The notes: generated from the letters alone by a model not told the origin. A stretch of 64,000 bases of DNA from Spirochaetia bacterium UBA5763 (GCA_002418835.1 DIEX01000006.1:42233-106232), one strand, 5' to 3'. Shown: positions 37,469-47,394, counted from the stretch's first letter. Made by a program: numbers and translations.

Positions 37469-37648
37469 TTATAAATTCTCTGTATATATTTTAATGAATG
37501 CTTCAGCATCAATAGTGCATCCATTTAATTCCGGGTTAACCCTGTATGTTACCCTGTCCTCGTAGAAGTACTCCTGCAGGAGGGGGATTATCTTTGTGGA
37601 GAATATTGGGCCGAGAAGTGATATAATCATTATCTTCTCAATATCCAT
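37469..37648 (-). pseudogene. mcrB: mcrB C-terminal remnant
   Basis: 59 codons reading MDIEKIMIISLLGPIFSTKI then IPLLQEYFYEDR, the typical C-terminal end of McrB-type GTPases (..IIPLLQEYFYED..). The GTPase domain is missing. The fragment overlaps the 3' end of the helicase gene by 19 bases. With the mcrC remnant at 35.4 kb it indicates a former McrBC system in this island. Confidence 0.55.
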
Positions 37649-40050
37649 TTATCAATCTTAGGATTACCTGTTGTTTTAACTTCATAACCTATATTTCTAT
37701 AAGCCGACAATCTCTTTTTAAACATTGAAACTGTAAGACCTATATTTGAATCACAATAATCATAAATGAATACTTCATCTTTCTCTTTATATGGCCGGTG
37801 GAGCCTCCCGGCATATTGAATGATTCTCCCTTTAAAAGAGATCGGCATAGCTAAGAAAAGTGTATCGAGCTGAGGCATATCAAAACCTTCCCCGATCAGA
37901 GACCCTGTCGAAAGAATATATGGTTTTTCACCATTAGCAAGCATATCATTAATTTCAACAAGTGCTGCTGTTCTTGCCTTTTTCCCTGTATCACCTTCAA
38001 AAAGGAAAGACTTAATCCCGGTATCAGTTGAAAGAGATTCAATTGCTTCCTTTAATTTATAAAGATGTTCTTTTCTCTCAGATAAAATTAATGGGAATTT
38101 CCCTTTACCTATCGCAGAAATGACATCAGATGCAATCATGTTTAACCTATTTGTATCATTAACAAGTTCATCCCATATTTCATAAATCGGTTTCTTTTCT
38201 GAATCATTTTCAATACTGAAAGAAGTTTCCCGAACTATGACATTTCTTCCGAGAGCAGGATCAGCTATTTCCTCAATTTCATATCTAATTGGTCCGCATT
38301 GCATATAAAGTATAGCCTGTAATCCGTCCTTTCTGTATGGTGTGGCAGTAAGTCCCGTGATATATTGCGCAGGTACATCTTTCATCACTGCTTCGAATGA
38401 TACAGCTGGTATATGGTGGCATTCATCAATTATAATCTGACCATAGGCTCCAAGTAATTCTTTTATATCCTCTTTACGGGAAATAGTTTGCAGCATGGCT
38501 ATATCGATAATCCCACGGGTTTTCTTTCTTCCTGTACCTAATATACCAATGCTTTTTTTATCTATACCAATAAATTCAAGCAGCCGCTCTTTCCATTGCT
38601 CAGCAAGCTGTTTACGATGAACAAGGATTAGTGTTGGTACGCTCCTTGCAGTAATTATTGCACACCCCATAACCGTTTTACCAGTACCTGGAGGCGACAC
38701 CAGCACTCCATAATCATGTTTTGTAACTTCACTAACGGCTTTTTCCTGTATAGCGGTTAATGTACCTTTAAAAGTAAATTCCACCTGTTCAATTGATGGC
38801 CTCAAATCATTCAATTTAACAGCAGCACCATTTTGTTCAAGAATTTCAATACAGGAATCCAGAGTTCCTCTCGGAAGCTTAATCTCTTTACCGTCATATT
38901 CTGCGCTGCATATATATCGGGGAGTATTCCATGTAGAGAATCTCATTCTCTGTAATTCAAAAAACCTCGGGTTGGCAAAGGTAGCGATTCTCCGCAGGGA
39001 TGATAAAATTTTTGCAGGTATTTTCTCAGCATCAATTATAATCATTGATGAATGCCGAACCTCCACATCAGCATTATCCAGACTTTTAATGGAATAATCC
39101 GCAACAGGATCGATATCTGTTTCTGCATTTTTAATATCAGATTCTTCTGACTCAGCTAATTCAAGCTGCTCTTTTGATTCAGATACACGATCAAGTATGC
39201 TTATTAGATCTTTTTTTAATAACCTGCAAATTCCGGCAAGATAAGTCCATTGATCATTATATGGCTGCAAGTCATCATTGACGAAAACAGTACAATTATT
39301 TTTACGGGAATTATGCTGCAATGGAAGAGCTATCAGATTTCCAAAACCGCCGGAGGGAAGATAATCCTGATTTGGGAAAAACCTGTCATAGCTTGAAAGG
39401 TTAAAACTTCCGGATATATATAAAGCCTGTGTCATTACAACAGTCCCGAGCCTGCGGGCTAAAGATGCATCAACAGGTGAATCAAAAAATATCCAGGCAT
39501 GAGCACCCTCCCCGGAGCGTGATATTTCAATAGCAGCATCTATACCAAGATCATTTGCTGCTTTTTTATAATTTACAACATCTTTACTCCATGTTGAACC
39601 ATCAAAATCCGCTGCGAGAAATACAGTTGTATCATCCTCTCTAATGGCATAAGTACCGATGATTTCTTTACCTTCAAGATGAAGCCTCACAGCTTCTGAA
39701 TCAAGCGGTAGGTATGAAGAAAACCTGCACTCAGAGCATTTAACTTTAGGTTTTTCACAAACACCCGGTCTCCAATCATTACTGCAGACAGGTGAATAAC
39801 CGCTTTTGCCTGTTTTTTTATTTTCCCATCGCCGGGGGTAAACATCTTCACGGCATCTGAATAGTTTCAGAAAGAGTTCAATCTTCTGCTCCGGTGTAAC
39901 TGGTGGTTCAGAAGATGCAGGAGAACCTGTTAAACTGGAAATACCTTTTGACGAGATTAATTCTGAGAATTCTTTCTCAAGAACAGTTTTTTCTTTTTCA
40001 ATTTCAAGAAGTCGCTGTTTTATAGACTCAATTCGTGCATTAGTATCCAT
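37630..40050 (-). CDS. Primase-helicase fusion, TOTE-conflict type
   Basis: About 806 residues from the first ATG at 40050 (the frame stays open to a TTG at 40125; the start is uncertain). A short coiled coil (IKQRLLEIEKEKTVLEKEF) comes first, then an archaeo-eukaryotic-primase-like domain with FLAADFDGSTW (DxD metal site) and SGEGAHAWIFF, preceded by a zinc-like CEKPKVKCSEC. The C-terminal half is an SF2 helicase: PPGTGKTVMG, DECHH, TGLTATPYRKD, and motif VI QYAGRLHR. This architecture matches TOTE-type primase-helicases of conflict systems. It follows hsdR by about 160 bases on the same strand and probably belongs to the defence operon. Confidence 0.75.
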   Translation of the reverse strand: MDTNARIESIKQRLLEIEKEKTVLEKEFSELISSKGISSLTGSPASSEPPVTPEQKIELFLKLFRCREDVYPRRWENKKTGKSGYSPVCSNDWRPGVCEKPKVKCSECRFSSYLPLDSEAVRLHLEGKEIIGTYAIREDDTTVFLAADFDGSTWSKDVVNYKKAANDLGIDAAIEISRSGEGAHAWIFFDSPVDASLARRLGTVVMTQALYISGSFNLSSYDRFFPNQDYLPSGGFGNLIALPLQHNSRKNNCTVFVNDDLQPYNDQWTYLAGICRLLKKDLISILDRVSESKEQLELAESEESDIKNAETDIDPVADYSIKSLDNADVEVRHSSMIIIDAEKIPAKILSSLRRIATFANPRFFELQRMRFSTWNTPRYICSAEYDGKEIKLPRGTLDSCIEILEQNGAAVKLNDLRPSIEQVEFTFKGTLTAIQEKAVSEVTKHDYGVLVSPPGTGKTVMGCAIITARSVPTLILVHRKQLAEQWKERLLEFIGIDKKSIGILGTGRKKTRGIIDIAMLQTISRKEDIKELLGAYGQIIIDECHHIPAVSFEAVMKDVPAQYITGLTATPYRKDGLQAILYMQCGPIRYEIEEIADPALGRNVIVRETSFSIENDSEKKPIYEIWDELVNDTNRLNMIASDVISAIGKGKFPLILSERKEHLYKLKEAIESLSTDTGIKSFLFEGDTGKKARTAALVEINDMLANGEKPYILSTGSLIGEGFDMPQLDTLFLAMPISFKGRIIQYAGRLHRPYKEKDEVFIYDYCDSNIGLTVSMFKKRLSAYRNIGYEVKTTGNPKIDKWILRR

Positions 40051-40208
40051 TATTTTTATATTATCACTACTTGCGCTTAAAACTTTCTCTATAACCGGAG
40101 ATGCCTTCCAACATAACCCACACAATATGTTACGGTCTGAATATCAGGAAAAAAATGAATTCTTATACTATGTTTTAATTTTACTTGATACAGAATATAT
40201 ACCCGCAT

Positions 40209-43200
40209 TCAATTATTAATCAAATCCTCGGCCAGCATTTTTGCCTGAGTTATTATAGTCTCCACAGCTTTTTCCTGTAAATCAGGAGGATACCCATGTA
40301 GTCTAAGAATCCTTCGTATATTCCTTCTTAAAGAAGATTGAACGCTTTCCTTCATAGTCCAGTCTATAGTGGTGCTGTTTCTAACGGTCTTTAATAATTC
40401 CTGAGCGATATGCTTCAAAGTTTCATCACCGAGAATGGCAACAGCGCTGTTGTTCACTTCAAGGGCTGTATAGAAGGCGTATTCACGAAAATCTAATCCC
40501 AGCCTTTCACCTCTTTTATCTGACTCTTTAATCTGGGCAGCAAAAGGTATCAAAACCTTCTCGAGAAATTCAACTGTATCAATCATACCGTTATGGTAGC
40601 GTTTAATCGCGTCTTCAAGCATCTCGGAAAATTTTTTACTTTCAACAAGGTTAATCTTTGTTCTCTTTTTGATTTCTTCCTTAAGCAGCTTTTTTAATAA
40701 TTCAACCGCAAGATTTTTCTGGGGCAGATCCTTTATATCCTGCAAAAATCTTTCATCCAGAATTTCGATACTCGGCTTTTTAATACCGGCAGCATCAAAT
40801 ATATCGACGACTTTATCGGCTGTTATCGCTTCGGAAATAATCTGCTTTATTGCAGTTTCTATTCCCGCATCTGATTTCCCTTCGTTTCTATCGGATATTT
40901 TTACAAGCCTGGCCTTTATGGCCTGAAACAGCGCAACATTATCACGAATGGCCATTGCTTTTTCATGAGGTACTGAAATAGCGAATGATTTTAACAGATT
41001 CTTTGTATTATCAACAAAAGACTGCTCGCCGTTTTCCTGACTGAAGATGTAGTCCACAATCACAGGAATATATCTAAGTTTTTCTTCCGGTGTCAGAGAA
41101 AAAAACTTCTTCCAGTCAAAGTGACGCAACTGGTATTCTATCGCTTCATAGAATTCAAGCATTCTGGCCACAGCGAGTTCCTGGTCAAGTGCCGGTTTAC
41201 CCTCTCCACCGCTTGCAGTATATTCAGCCAGAGCTGTTTTAAGTTCCTGTGCTATACCGAGATAATCGACGATAAGACCGCCCCTTTTATCATCAGTAAA
41301 AACCCTGTTTACTCTCGCAATAGCCTGCATAAGACTATGTCCACGCATTGGTTTATCAATATAAAGTGTATGCAGACATGGCGCATCAAAACCTGTAAGC
41401 CACATATCCCGGACAATAACGAGTTTCAGACTGTCAGCAGGATTTTTAAGTCTTTCACCGATTGCTTTTCTTCTTTCTTTATTTCTAACATGCGGCTGCA
41501 TATACAATTCATCGCTGGATGAGCCGGTCATCACGACCTTGATATTACCTTTGTCATCACCTTCCGAATGCCAGCCCGGCCTTAATCTGATGATTGCATC
41601 ATACATTTCCACGCATATTCGGCGGCTCATGCAGACTATCATCGCTTTACCATCAAGCACGGAATTTCGCGTTTCAAAATGATTGACAAAATCTTCGGCT
41701 ATTTTTTCTATCCGGTTCCGATTTCCAACAATTGCTTCAAGCCTTGTCCACTTCGCCCTTAATTGCTGACGGTGAGAGAGCTCCTCCCCCTCTGTTAATT
41801 CTTCGAATTGTTCATCAATTGAAACTTTCTCATCTTCCGCAAAATTGACTTTTGCAAGACGGCTTTCATAATAGATAGGAACAGTGGCTTCATCCTGAAC
41901 TGCCTGCTGTATATCGTAAATATCAATATAGTCACCGAATACAGCCTGAGTATTTCTGTCGCTGCTTTCCACAGGTGTGCCTGTGAATCCTATAAATGAA
42001 GCGTTCGGCAGGGCATCACGGAGATGTTTCGCGTAACCGTCAATAAAATCATACTGGCTGCGATGCGCCTCATCAGCAATAACAACTATGTTTTTACGCT
42101 CGCTTAAAGCCGGGACATCTGCCCCAATGTATTGAGCATCAGGTTCTTTAACACTATTCCCGTTATTCGTTATCTCATTTTCAAGAGGCATAAACTTCTG
42201 AATGGTGGTAAAAATAATCCCGCCGGAGGCGACACTCAGCAGCTGCCTCAGATGCCTGCGGTTCTCAGCCTGCTGCGGTTCCTGCCTTAATAACTGCTGA
42301 CAGTTGAAAAATGTGCCATAAAGCTGATCATCCAGATCGTTTCTATCTGTTAATACAACAATTGTCGGATTGTCGAGCGTTAACACAAGTTTACCGGCAT
42401 AGAAAATCATAGAGAGACTTTTACCGCTCCCCTGCGTATGCCACACCACACCGGCACGCCCGTTGCCTTCTTTTTTCGCTGCATCAAAAGTTGTTGTAAC
42501 TGCCATGTTAACAGCATAATACTGATGATAGGCAGCCACCTTTTTAAGTGTCTTTACTTTACTTTTTTCAAAAACAATAAAATGACGGATCACATCCAGC
42601 AGGGTCTCTTTATTAAATAAACCGTTTATCATTACTTCAAGCTGCGGGACGAGAGAATCAGCGGTAGTTTTCCCGTCCCGCGTTTTCCAGACTGAAAAGC
42701 GGTTCCATTCACTTGTAACAGTTCCAAAACGTGCTTCAAGTCCGTCACTTATAATCATCAATTCATTATAATAAAACAGGGATTGTATTGTCTGTTTATA
42801 GGTTTGAAGTTGATTGAACGCGGATTTAAGTGTGGCATTCTCATCAACCGCGTTTTTCAGCTCCACTACAACAAGGGGTATACCATTTATGAATATTATG
42901 ATATCCGGACGTTTATTCTGGTTGTTTTTAATAACTGTAAACTGGTTAACAACAAGAAACTCATTGTTATCCGGCTGCGTAAAATCCGTTATATAAACCT
43001 TTTTACCACGCAATCCGTCATCGGTTCTTACTTCAATATCAATACCTTCGGTAAGATAACAGTGAAATACTTCATTGTTTATCAGGAGGTTCTGACTATC
43101 TGTACGAAGGACTTTTTTTAAGGCTTCCTCCTTCGCATCAAATGGTATATCGGGATTAAGCCTGTCAATGGCATCGCGGAGCCGGTTTGTAAGAACTACT

Positions 43201-43328
43201 TCATTATACTGCCGTTCGGGATGCTCACCATCTGGTGAAATATCAGGGCCAGAGACATAGATATAACCAAGTGAGAGGAAGTAACCGATAGCGATCTGTT
43301 CAATTTCGTTTTCGGTTATCAGGTTCAT
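40209..43328 (-). CDS. hsdR: Type I restriction enzyme subunit R
   Basis: 1039 residues. The N-terminal nuclease domain has the PD-(D/E)xK pattern RPDIIIFINGIPLVVVELKN. The motor has Walker A TQGSGKSLSM, Walker B IADEAHRSQYDF, FTGTPVE and the late motif QAIARVNRVF. A C-terminal helical region contacts the methylase core. Full length. The ATG overlaps the stop of the AIPR gene (ATGA), so the two are coupled. Together with hsdM and the MNT::hsdS fusion it forms a complete type I set. Confidence 0.93.
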   Translation of the reverse strand: MNLITENEIEQIAIGYFLSLGYIYVSGPDISPDGEHPERQYNEVVLTNRLRDAIDRLNPDIPFDAKEEALKKVLRTDSQNLLINNEVFHCYLTEGIDIEVRTDDGLRGKKVYITDFTQPDNNEFLVVNQFTVIKNNQNKRPDIIIFINGIPLVVVELKNAVDENATLKSAFNQLQTYKQTIQSLFYYNELMIISDGLEARFGTVTSEWNRFSVWKTRDGKTTADSLVPQLEVMINGLFNKETLLDVIRHFIVFEKSKVKTLKKVAAYHQYYAVNMAVTTTFDAAKKEGNGRAGVVWHTQGSGKSLSMIFYAGKLVLTLDNPTIVVLTDRNDLDDQLYGTFFNCQQLLRQEPQQAENRRHLRQLLSVASGGIIFTTIQKFMPLENEITNNGNSVKEPDAQYIGADVPALSERKNIVVIADEAHRSQYDFIDGYAKHLRDALPNASFIGFTGTPVESSDRNTQAVFGDYIDIYDIQQAVQDEATVPIYYESRLAKVNFAEDEKVSIDEQFEELTEGEELSHRQQLRAKWTRLEAIVGNRNRIEKIAEDFVNHFETRNSVLDGKAMIVCMSRRICVEMYDAIIRLRPGWHSEGDDKGNIKVVMTGSSSDELYMQPHVRNKERRKAIGERLKNPADSLKLVIVRDMWLTGFDAPCLHTLYIDKPMRGHSLMQAIARVNRVFTDDKRGGLIVDYLGIAQELKTALAEYTASGGEGKPALDQELAVARMLEFYEAIEYQLRHFDWKKFFSLTPEEKLRYIPVIVDYIFSQENGEQSFVDNTKNLLKSFAISVPHEKAMAIRDNVALFQAIKARLVKISDRNEGKSDAGIETAIKQIISEAITADKVVDIFDAAGIKKPSIEILDERFLQDIKDLPQKNLAVELLKKLLKEEIKKRTKINLVESKKFSEMLEDAIKRYHNGMIDTVEFLEKVLIPFAAQIKESDKRGERLGLDFREYAFYTALEVNNSAVAILGDETLKHIAQELLKTVRNSTTIDWTMKESVQSSLRRNIRRILRLHGYPPDLQEKAVETIITQAKMLAEDLINN

Positions 43329-45079
43329 TTTTTGCTCATTAAATAATCGATAATGGATTCATTTTCCAGAATGCCAGCCAAATTGTTATAATCAATACGG
43401 CATTGAGGTTTTTTAAAGTAACCATTGTAGGAAAAGTTTTTACCGGCTTTATCATATCTTTCTTTTTCATGACCCAGAATTTGTTGAATTCTGCTTATCC
43501 CTATACCGTAAGCATTTTTAAGATTTTCTTCTTTGAAGTCAGATGAAGATGAATCTATTTCTTTGTAAATAGAGTAACAAAGAAGCTCATCGGCATAATT
43601 GATAAAATCATACTTTTCCATGAAAATCTTTTTTTGAGATTGAATATATTTATAAATTTGATAAGCAATAAGTAATTGATTATAGACTTGAGAATTTTTA
43701 TCTCCATTAAATAGTTTCTCAAGGGGGTGGTTTTCAATAAAAGTCGAATCAAAAATTCTTTGTAACACTGAAGAAACGCTATTTTTAGCAGTTTCAGGTT
43801 CTTCATAAAATGAGGCATACCAGAATTTTAAAACCATCTCGCTTTCAATTGACTCAGCATATTGAGCGCTTTCTCTATGAAAAAATTCACCCCGTTTTAT
43901 TATGTAGTTAATACCATTATTGGCAAAGATTTCTTTTGTATATCTGTTAAAATCACGATTACTGATCTTGTCCCTATAATTAATCGGAGTTTGCGTATTG
44001 GTTGCGTCTGTTATTTTCTCAATTAACTCTTTATCTCTGGATTCATATATCCTGATGTTTACGTAAACATCTTCTAATAGAGACGGATTTTTTTTGTAAT
44101 TCTCATAAAGCACCCATGATGTTTGAAGCCCATTAACTATTTGTGGATTAATAACCGGAAGCAGATATATATTATTCTGCGGTTGTTTGGGAATCTGTAA
44201 TTCATCACAAATCAATGTTACTCCATTGTTTAAAAAAGGGAAATAAACAGAATCTTCTTTTTTATTGATAGTTTCATTCATTCGCTTGTTGGCCCGAACT
44301 TTCACCCCCAAATATGAACGGATATTTTCTTCAAAAAGCATGTCAATAGAACCATTCACCTTTTCTTCGTAGCCCATCAGTTCACATAGTTCCTTTGCAT
44401 TAATTCTAAAATTGGCTGCTTTGACGTTTAAAATTGCAAACGAATAAAGTCCCTGTGTGTCCATAGGAGAAATGTTGGATTTTTCCGGATGGAAGGTAAA
44501 CCTGATTTCATTTCTTTTCTTTTTGGCAAGATTGGATATGTTATCATAAAGATCATCAGAGTCTTTTATAAAAAAATTACTATCAGGGTTATGATAGGTA
44601 TTATATGCGCTTTCATTATTTGCATACTGAGGATCTTTTTTTAACCCGTTAAAGACGAAATAAAGTTTTGTTTCTATCAAAATTCCCTGCTCGGTAATTT
44701 GTTTGTATTCATCAATTTTAGGAAGCAGGTCATCAATATTCTGTTTACCGACTTTATTGCCGTCGATAAACAATTCTTTAAAATCATTTCTGAATTTATC
44801 GACTTCATTCGGCTTTAGACCAGGCTGGTTCTTACACTGAAAAACATGCATATCAAAATATTCACCCTGGTCCTGAAACCATATACCGTCTATCCCACCG
44901 TCTTTTGATCCTTTGATAATAATATTGTCATAAACTTCCTGAAAAGGTTTATCCAGAAGTGCGGATATGGAAAATATCTCAAACGCCAGATTCCTGTTTT
45001 TTATTTCGTCATCAGTCTGTTTAAATTGTTTACTAATCCTGTCAAGATATCCGCTTATGAATAAATCTTTATTAGACAT
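43325..45079 (-). CDS. AIPR-family (abortive infection phage resistance) protein
   Basis: 584 residues. The N-terminal part has a restriction-endonuclease-like core KDGGIDGIWF ... MHVFQCKNQPG. The central AIPR signature is NPQIVNGLQTSWVLYENYKK followed by TDATNTQTPI and NRDFNRYTKE. The family is linked to phage resistance, with nuclease activity assumed from the PD-(D/E)xK-like core. It is inserted between hsdS and hsdR and coupled to hsdR, so it is probably a working part of the RM operon rather than a passenger. Confidence 0.82.
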   Translation of the reverse strand: MSNKDLFISGYLDRISKQFKQTDDEIKNRNLAFEIFSISALLDKPFQEVYDNIIIKGSKDGGIDGIWFQDQGEYFDMHVFQCKNQPGLKPNEVDKFRNDFKELFIDGNKVGKQNIDDLLPKIDEYKQITEQGILIETKLYFVFNGLKKDPQYANNESAYNTYHNPDSNFFIKDSDDLYDNISNLAKKKRNEIRFTFHPEKSNISPMDTQGLYSFAILNVKAANFRINAKELCELMGYEEKVNGSIDMLFEENIRSYLGVKVRANKRMNETINKKEDSVYFPFLNNGVTLICDELQIPKQPQNNIYLLPVINPQIVNGLQTSWVLYENYKKNPSLLEDVYVNIRIYESRDKELIEKITDATNTQTPINYRDKISNRDFNRYTKEIFANNGINYIIKRGEFFHRESAQYAESIESEMVLKFWYASFYEEPETAKNSVSSVLQRIFDSTFIENHPLEKLFNGDKNSQVYNQLLIAYQIYKYIQSQKKIFMEKYDFINYADELLCYSIYKEIDSSSSDFKEENLKNAYGIGISRIQQILGHEKERYDKAGKNFSYNGYFKKPQCRIDYNNLAGILENESIIDYLMSKK

Positions 45080-45133
45080 TGGGAACTCCTTTTAAAGTTA
45101 TTATCGGACATTTATTGTAAACAATATGTCTGT

Positions 45134-46756
45134 TCATACATGTAACTCCTTGCCTGTGCGTTGCGCACAAGGAGGAATTTTTCCGGACATCAGTTTAGGA
45201 AGAATGGAGTCACGGATGGCCATCATGCTATTTGTTTGTTTAATATTATTAAAAATCTTCTTATTTATTGAATTAGCAAACTCTTGGAATATTTCCAATA
45301 ATTCTATTGATGGTAATATTATATCTATATTTTCAAATTGTGTCTTATTTATAATTGGCATAGTGGAACCACCAGTCGCTATATTCCGAAGATAATCATA
45401 CTTACCTGTTAGATAATAATATAAATAATCTGAAAGAAATTTGTCTTTAGATAGAACAATTGAATTTAATTGTTGGTTTGTAACACATTCTACAAAATTG
45501 ATAGCGACTTTGCCCATATCAGATCCAATACACGTAACAAGTATAGAATATTCGGGAAGTATTTTATTCGAAAAGGCAGATACGCCTACTTCCGATAAAT
45601 ATCTTTCAGCATCAATTATTATTTTATTATAATTTTTAAAATCCGAAGGAGTAACAAATGGCATATAATTTCCGAATTGTTCAGGATTGCTACTTGAAGG
45701 AGTTTTACCTGTTACAACATTTGCAAGTTCACGAATTGTCGAAGTTTTCCACCCTTTCGGCAAACCGTCTACTATCTCACCGCCGGAATCTTTATACGGT
45801 TTGCCTTCAAGACTCGGTTTACCCTTAGCGAAATCGAAGGAGAAATTAAAATTAACAAACCACTCTTTAAATATCGCCTGAGCAATAGATTCAAGTGTTT
45901 TGTTCATCTCCCTGTTGATCTCTATTTTATCATCCAGAGATGAAAGGATAGTAGCGATTTCTTGTTGTTTGAATAAATCAGGTAATTCAATTTTAAGATC
46001 TTTTAATAATTTTGTTGTTAAACTTCCCCTGCTACTATGTGAATCTGATATCTGTCGTAATTCATTATACTTATTTGAAAGATGAAAAAATAAATACTTT
46101 GAATCAACAATTTCCGGATTAACTCTCACGGCTACTATAGACTGGTTAATATATGTATCAATAAGACAATACGATGTCTGCCCCCTTGTATATCCCTGCC
46201 CTGCTGAAGCAATAACAATATCACCAATTTTTGCAAGACGAGTACTTGATTCTTTTACGCCCAGTTCTGTTATTTTTTTTTCTGTATCGCGTATATATCG
46301 CAAACCGGTTTCTCCAGAAGATAGCCAGTTAAATGTTCCGTTCCAATATTTATCATTTGTTGTTGATGGCGTGCCACCACTAAAAACTGCTTCTGCTATT
46401 TCTTCTAATTTATAAATTTGCCATCCCTGCGGTAGAGTATCATCCTTTTTATCACTTAATACCGCATATTCCTTTTCAATGTTTCTCTTAAAATTATCCG
46501 GTATTTCGTCCCAGCTTAATAAGTCTACCCTGAATGGGAGATCCGATTCATCAAACGCGGTTTTCAAATCATTATATTTGCTTTTCTGTTCAGGTGCTAT
46601 AAATGCCACGATATCAAGATCAGACTCCGGTTTTGATTTAAACTTTACCCGTGATCCGAAGGCCCATACTGTAGTATCCGGAAGATATTTATCAATGAGG
46701 GTCAGGATAATCTTCAATTCCTTCGATGTAAGGTCTATGTGCAAATCTATTCCCAT
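45134..46756 (-). CDS. hsdS: Fusion of MntA-like nucleotidyltransferase and type I specificity subunit HsdS
   Basis: 540 residues. Residues 1-105 form an MNT domain with a complete active site: GSR at 34-36, DLD at 46-48, and a third Asp in FRVDLL (78). From about 108 the protein is a normal HsdS: TRD1 (LPQGWQIYKLEEIAEAVFSG ...), central conserved helix (QQEIATILSSLDDKIEINR), TRD2 (LPKGWKTSTIRELANVV ...), and C-terminal helix. No stop, frameshift or second start separates the parts. The gene begins 10 bases inside the end of the HEPN gene, the position where a stand-alone mntA would be. The last ~12 residues (after MSGKI) look non-homologous. Confidence 0.88.
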   Translation of the reverse strand: MGIDLHIDLTSKELKIILTLIDKYLPDTTVWAFGSRVKFKSKPESDLDIVAFIAPEQKSKYNDLKTAFDESDLPFRVDLLSWDEIPDNFKRNIEKEYAVLSDKKDDTLPQGWQIYKLEEIAEAVFSGGTPSTTNDKYWNGTFNWLSSGETGLRYIRDTEKKITELGVKESSTRLAKIGDIVIASAGQGYTRGQTSYCLIDTYINQSIVAVRVNPEIVDSKYLFFHLSNKYNELRQISDSHSSRGSLTTKLLKDLKIELPDLFKQQEIATILSSLDDKIEINREMNKTLESIAQAIFKEWFVNFNFSFDFAKGKPSLEGKPYKDSGGEIVDGLPKGWKTSTIRELANVVTGKTPSSSNPEQFGNYMPFVTPSDFKNYNKIIIDAERYLSEVGVSAFSNKILPEYSILVTCIGSDMGKVAINFVECVTNQQLNSIVLSKDKFLSDYLYYYLTGKYDYLRNIATGGSTMPIINKTQFENIDIILPSIELLEIFQEFANSINKKIFNNIKQTNSMMAIRDSILPKLMSGKIPPCAQRTGKELHV

Positions 46757-47169
46757 GATGCGCCTGTCATTGTAATGTATAAATCAACCGCATCAGATAT
46801 AAAATCGTTCATTACTGATAGAGCCTCTTCCGCCTTTTCAGCTGAATAATCGTGTGAAGTGGCTATCCTTGCATCTGCGTATTTTTTCCATTGTGTAATA
46901 TCCGATGTAAAGAGGTTGTTCTCAAAGGCAATCTGGAATATGGGCTTGGGGCTGTTCGGCACCTCAGGAAATCCAAGCTCTTCATTCAAATATCTTTTCA
47001 ATGTTTTCCATAGCGTGTCATAACAGGTTTCAAAACGCTGAATCACCGATTCTTTTATTGCTTCTTTTTCCAGTACACCCAGATCATCTCTATCATCAAT
47101 AGTTTTATAGTTATTAAATTGAGCTTCAAGATGTCTAAGTGATTTTTCAAATTTATCATAATCTATCAT
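46747..47169 (-). CDS. hepT: HEPN toxin, HepT type
   Basis: 140 residues from the ATG at 47169, with AGGTGAGG upstream. The helical nucleotidyltransferase-substrate-binding fold ends in ARIATSHDYS, an intact RX4HXY motif (Arg101, His106, Tyr108): the ribonuclease site and the tyrosine that MntA-type antitoxins AMPylate. It overlaps the start of the MNT::hsdS fusion by 10 bases, the usual hepT-mntA order. It is therefore probably an active toxin gene embedded in a type I RM operon. Confidence 0.85.
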   Translation of the reverse strand: MIDYDKFEKSLRHLEAQFNNYKTIDDRDDLGVLEKEAIKESVIQRFETCYDTLWKTLKRYLNEELGFPEVPNSPKPIFQIAFENNLFTSDITQWKKYADARIATSHDYSAEKAEEALSVMNDFISDAVDLYITMTGASWE

Positions 47170-47199
47170 GCAATACCTCACCTGAATAATCTTTTCAGA

Positions 47200-47391
47200 T
47201 TATCTTTCTAACTGTAAAAAAATTATATATTCATTCATCGCATCTACAGCTATGCATTCTCCATTTTGCAGCGCCGATAAATCTTCGGCTGTTAATTTTA
47301 CAGTTTGCTGCCCCCATCTTTTTCCAAAAGGCTTTTCTGTTGTTTCAATATCAAAAGGAGCAGGTACTATTGCTTTATATATTCCACTCAT
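47200..47391 (-). CDS. Small hypothetical protein of the RM operon
   Basis: 63 residues from MSGIYKAIVPAPFDIETTEK, then GKRWGQQTVKLTAEDLSALQ; a compact alpha/beta domain. I do not recognise the family. It ends 31 bases before the hepT start. The DNA just upstream of its ATG (47391-47440) is a diverged copy of the hsdM 3' end, so it once followed an hsdM gene directly. Confidence 0.55.
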   Translation of the reverse strand: MSGIYKAIVPAPFDIETTEKPFGKRWGQQTVKLTAEDLSALQNGECIAVDAMNEYIIFLQLER

Positions 47392-47394
47392 ATT

